Source of the DNA: Rhyacophila brunnea
Taxonomy: Eukaryota > Arthropoda > Insecta > Trichoptera > Rhyacophilidae
DNA: 64,000 nucleotides
Reading direction: 5' to 3'
Assembly: GCA_022495005.1 (NCBI GenBank)
Contig: JAGYXB010000444.1
Location: forward strand, 124,001-188,000
Below, one piece after another: positions 62,616 through 64,000 of the stretch. The notes beneath the pieces were generated by a model. The model was not told where the DNA came from, did not search any database, and saw only the letters and a list, made by a program, of their open reading frames with translations. Each line of letters opens with the position of its first letter. The first letter of the stretch is position 1. The position numbers were made by a program, and so were the translations under genes.

Positions 62616-64000
62616 AAATTAATATAAATAAATAGTATTTTCTACAGATATCTATATATGATGAAAATACCTGGCTACTTTACATACACGCCTACTCGGC
62701 CAACTACATTTAACATGTCAAAAATAAGTTACGTAAATTAAACAATGTAAAATAGAGTAAATACGAGCTAAAGGTAGATAATATTATGCAAAGTGCCCAT
62801 TGTTTCACCTTATCAGATTCTAGGTAAGTATCATATTTTGACGTAGGTAAGATATTGTTTTTAATGATTAAAAAGAATATCTAAGCATTCCTCCAATAAT
62901 CATTATGTTCAGATGTCTTACTTTGCAGTCAACTGAGATTGCACTTAATAATGTAGTCGGGTAGTTATCTAATTAAATGAAAATTCAATTAAAGAAACTG
63001 GTTTTACTTTGGTTTAAGGATGCACACCGCACCGGCGAGTGAGTTCAATTTTTCAATGTCAATTCCGGTTGATGTTGATATACCTAATGTAGTTTTTTCA
63101 CAAATAACTCACGTACCTAAGTGCATATTTACCTACCACAGGTTGATGGAATAGCGGAAGCATTTCGAGTAATATAAAGAGTTGGTATACCCATATGTAT
63201 GTAAGTATCTAGTAGCTACACTAGAGTCAGTCGGTTCTGTATACATAGGTAGGTAGGAAAGGTACTAGAACGTATTGCGGACGTATAGTGTGGTGTATGT
63301 CCATAATAACGTATGATTGAGATAGGGTTGTCAAAAATATGACATCAGATGTGAATGTCACAGGTTACAGGTAGGTTTTTATAAATGTTCAATGAATGAA
63401 ATTATAGTATTCCGTCATACAATAGTAATTGACGTTAGTTACTTCAAACTATAAAAAAATTGTGTGACTATTGGGTATATTAGGAAAAGTGATAACAGAG
63501 ATTTAACTTCTTCGGTATGTCGGTACCTATATGGTGTTGGTGTTGGTATTGAAGCAGAAACTTTATTTTTAACATAAAATTAATGAAAACAAGTATATTT
63601 TCATGAATAGCATGTTACATATTCTAATGTCCGCGCGACTCCTTATTTTGGTAAGTACCTACTTGAGTGCGGGGTAAATCATCCTGTTATACCGCAAGTA
63701 TCTAATTCTAAAAGACATATAGATCACAATGTAGTATCATGAAGTAAGTAGATACTTATGTATTGTCAGATATTTTAGGAATAAGTGAACTCTTACCATG
63801 CAAAAGGGACCGTAATAAAATTGAAATAGCAATTAGGTATATCAACATAGTTGACCAATTTCATGTTTTTCGCTAGAAACCTACGTAACAAATAATTGAA
63901 ATTCCATAGTCAATACCTACGCATCAATAAAGTATCTGTGATCTTCATTCAATTAAAGTTCAAAACCTGCTTCTTTCACGTACTATTCTAAATTATATAC
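62616..64000. other. AT-rich spacer, no gene seen
   Basis: No gene or element recognised to the end of the window. Confidence 0.45.

Noticed and set aside
1..64000. CRISPR arrays, operons, ribosomal RNA, viral genes
   Set aside because: None seen; no regularly spaced direct repeats, no clustered genes, and no rRNA-like or virus-like sequence.
1..64000. Known conserved insect microRNAs (let-7, miR-1, miR-9, miR-10, miR-124, miR-184, miR-193, bantam, iab-4)
   Set aside because: I looked for their mature sequences by eye and found none; a computed search on both strands would be needed to be certain.

Overview
The window looks like intergenic or intronic DNA from a lepidopteran insect (moth or butterfly). 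The base composition is strongly AT-rich. The short palindromic motif GGTACC, extended with TAGG/CCTA (TAGGTACCTA), recurs throughout, as is typical of many ditrysian lepidopteran genomes. Interspersed tRNA-derived SINEs, an RTE-like LINE relic, hAT-type and TA-flanked MITEs and a short TTAGG run (the insect telomere unit) fit this. Nothing looks prokaryotic or viral. No reading frame of convincing length or composition encodes a recognisable cellular protein; the only recognisable protein-coding matter is decayed retrotransposon reverse transcriptase.

Layout. 1-9.7 kb: AT-rich spacer with a dispersed 44-bp repeat, a 58-nt near-perfect hairpin ending at a good splice-donor sequence (1643-1700), a 56-bp tandem duplication (3698-3809), and a SINE remnant interrupted by a palindromic-ended MITE (5190-5720). 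9.7-20.9 kb: mostly unique AT-rich DNA, a TA-flanked 146-bp MITE (16976-17121), a 28-bp inverted repeat, and a 194-bp direct duplication around a truncated SINE tail (18833-19290). 20.9-30.4 kb: the densest mobile-element zone, with three copies of one foldback hAT MITE, a diverged GC-richer repeat pair, an inverted SINE and another hAT-like element (29952-30390). 31-36 kb: a unique block (31330-31930), a LINE 3' tail (32076-32162), and a minus-strand RTE-like reverse-transcriptase relic (33110-35349) split by a 536-bp hAT element with a perfect 8-bp target duplication. 36.7-43 kb: a full SINE, then unique stretches. 43.2-44.3 kb: the best promoter-like site (TATA plus TCAGT initiator) with splice-like boundaries downstream. 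46.9-47.1 kb: a small GC-rich island open on both strands. 48.9-64 kb: a 153-bp MITE and a diverged relative, more SINE remnants, a hAT-like end, and AT-rich spacer.

Overall this is gene-poor DNA where most explained sequence is mobile elements, separated by repeat-poor blocks of a few hundred bases that are the best candidates for enhancers or non-coding exons. I found no convincing new multi-gene system. The most unusual item is a SINE insertion flanked by a 194-bp, almost identical duplication. Element classes were assigned by reading termini and target duplications, not by database comparison.
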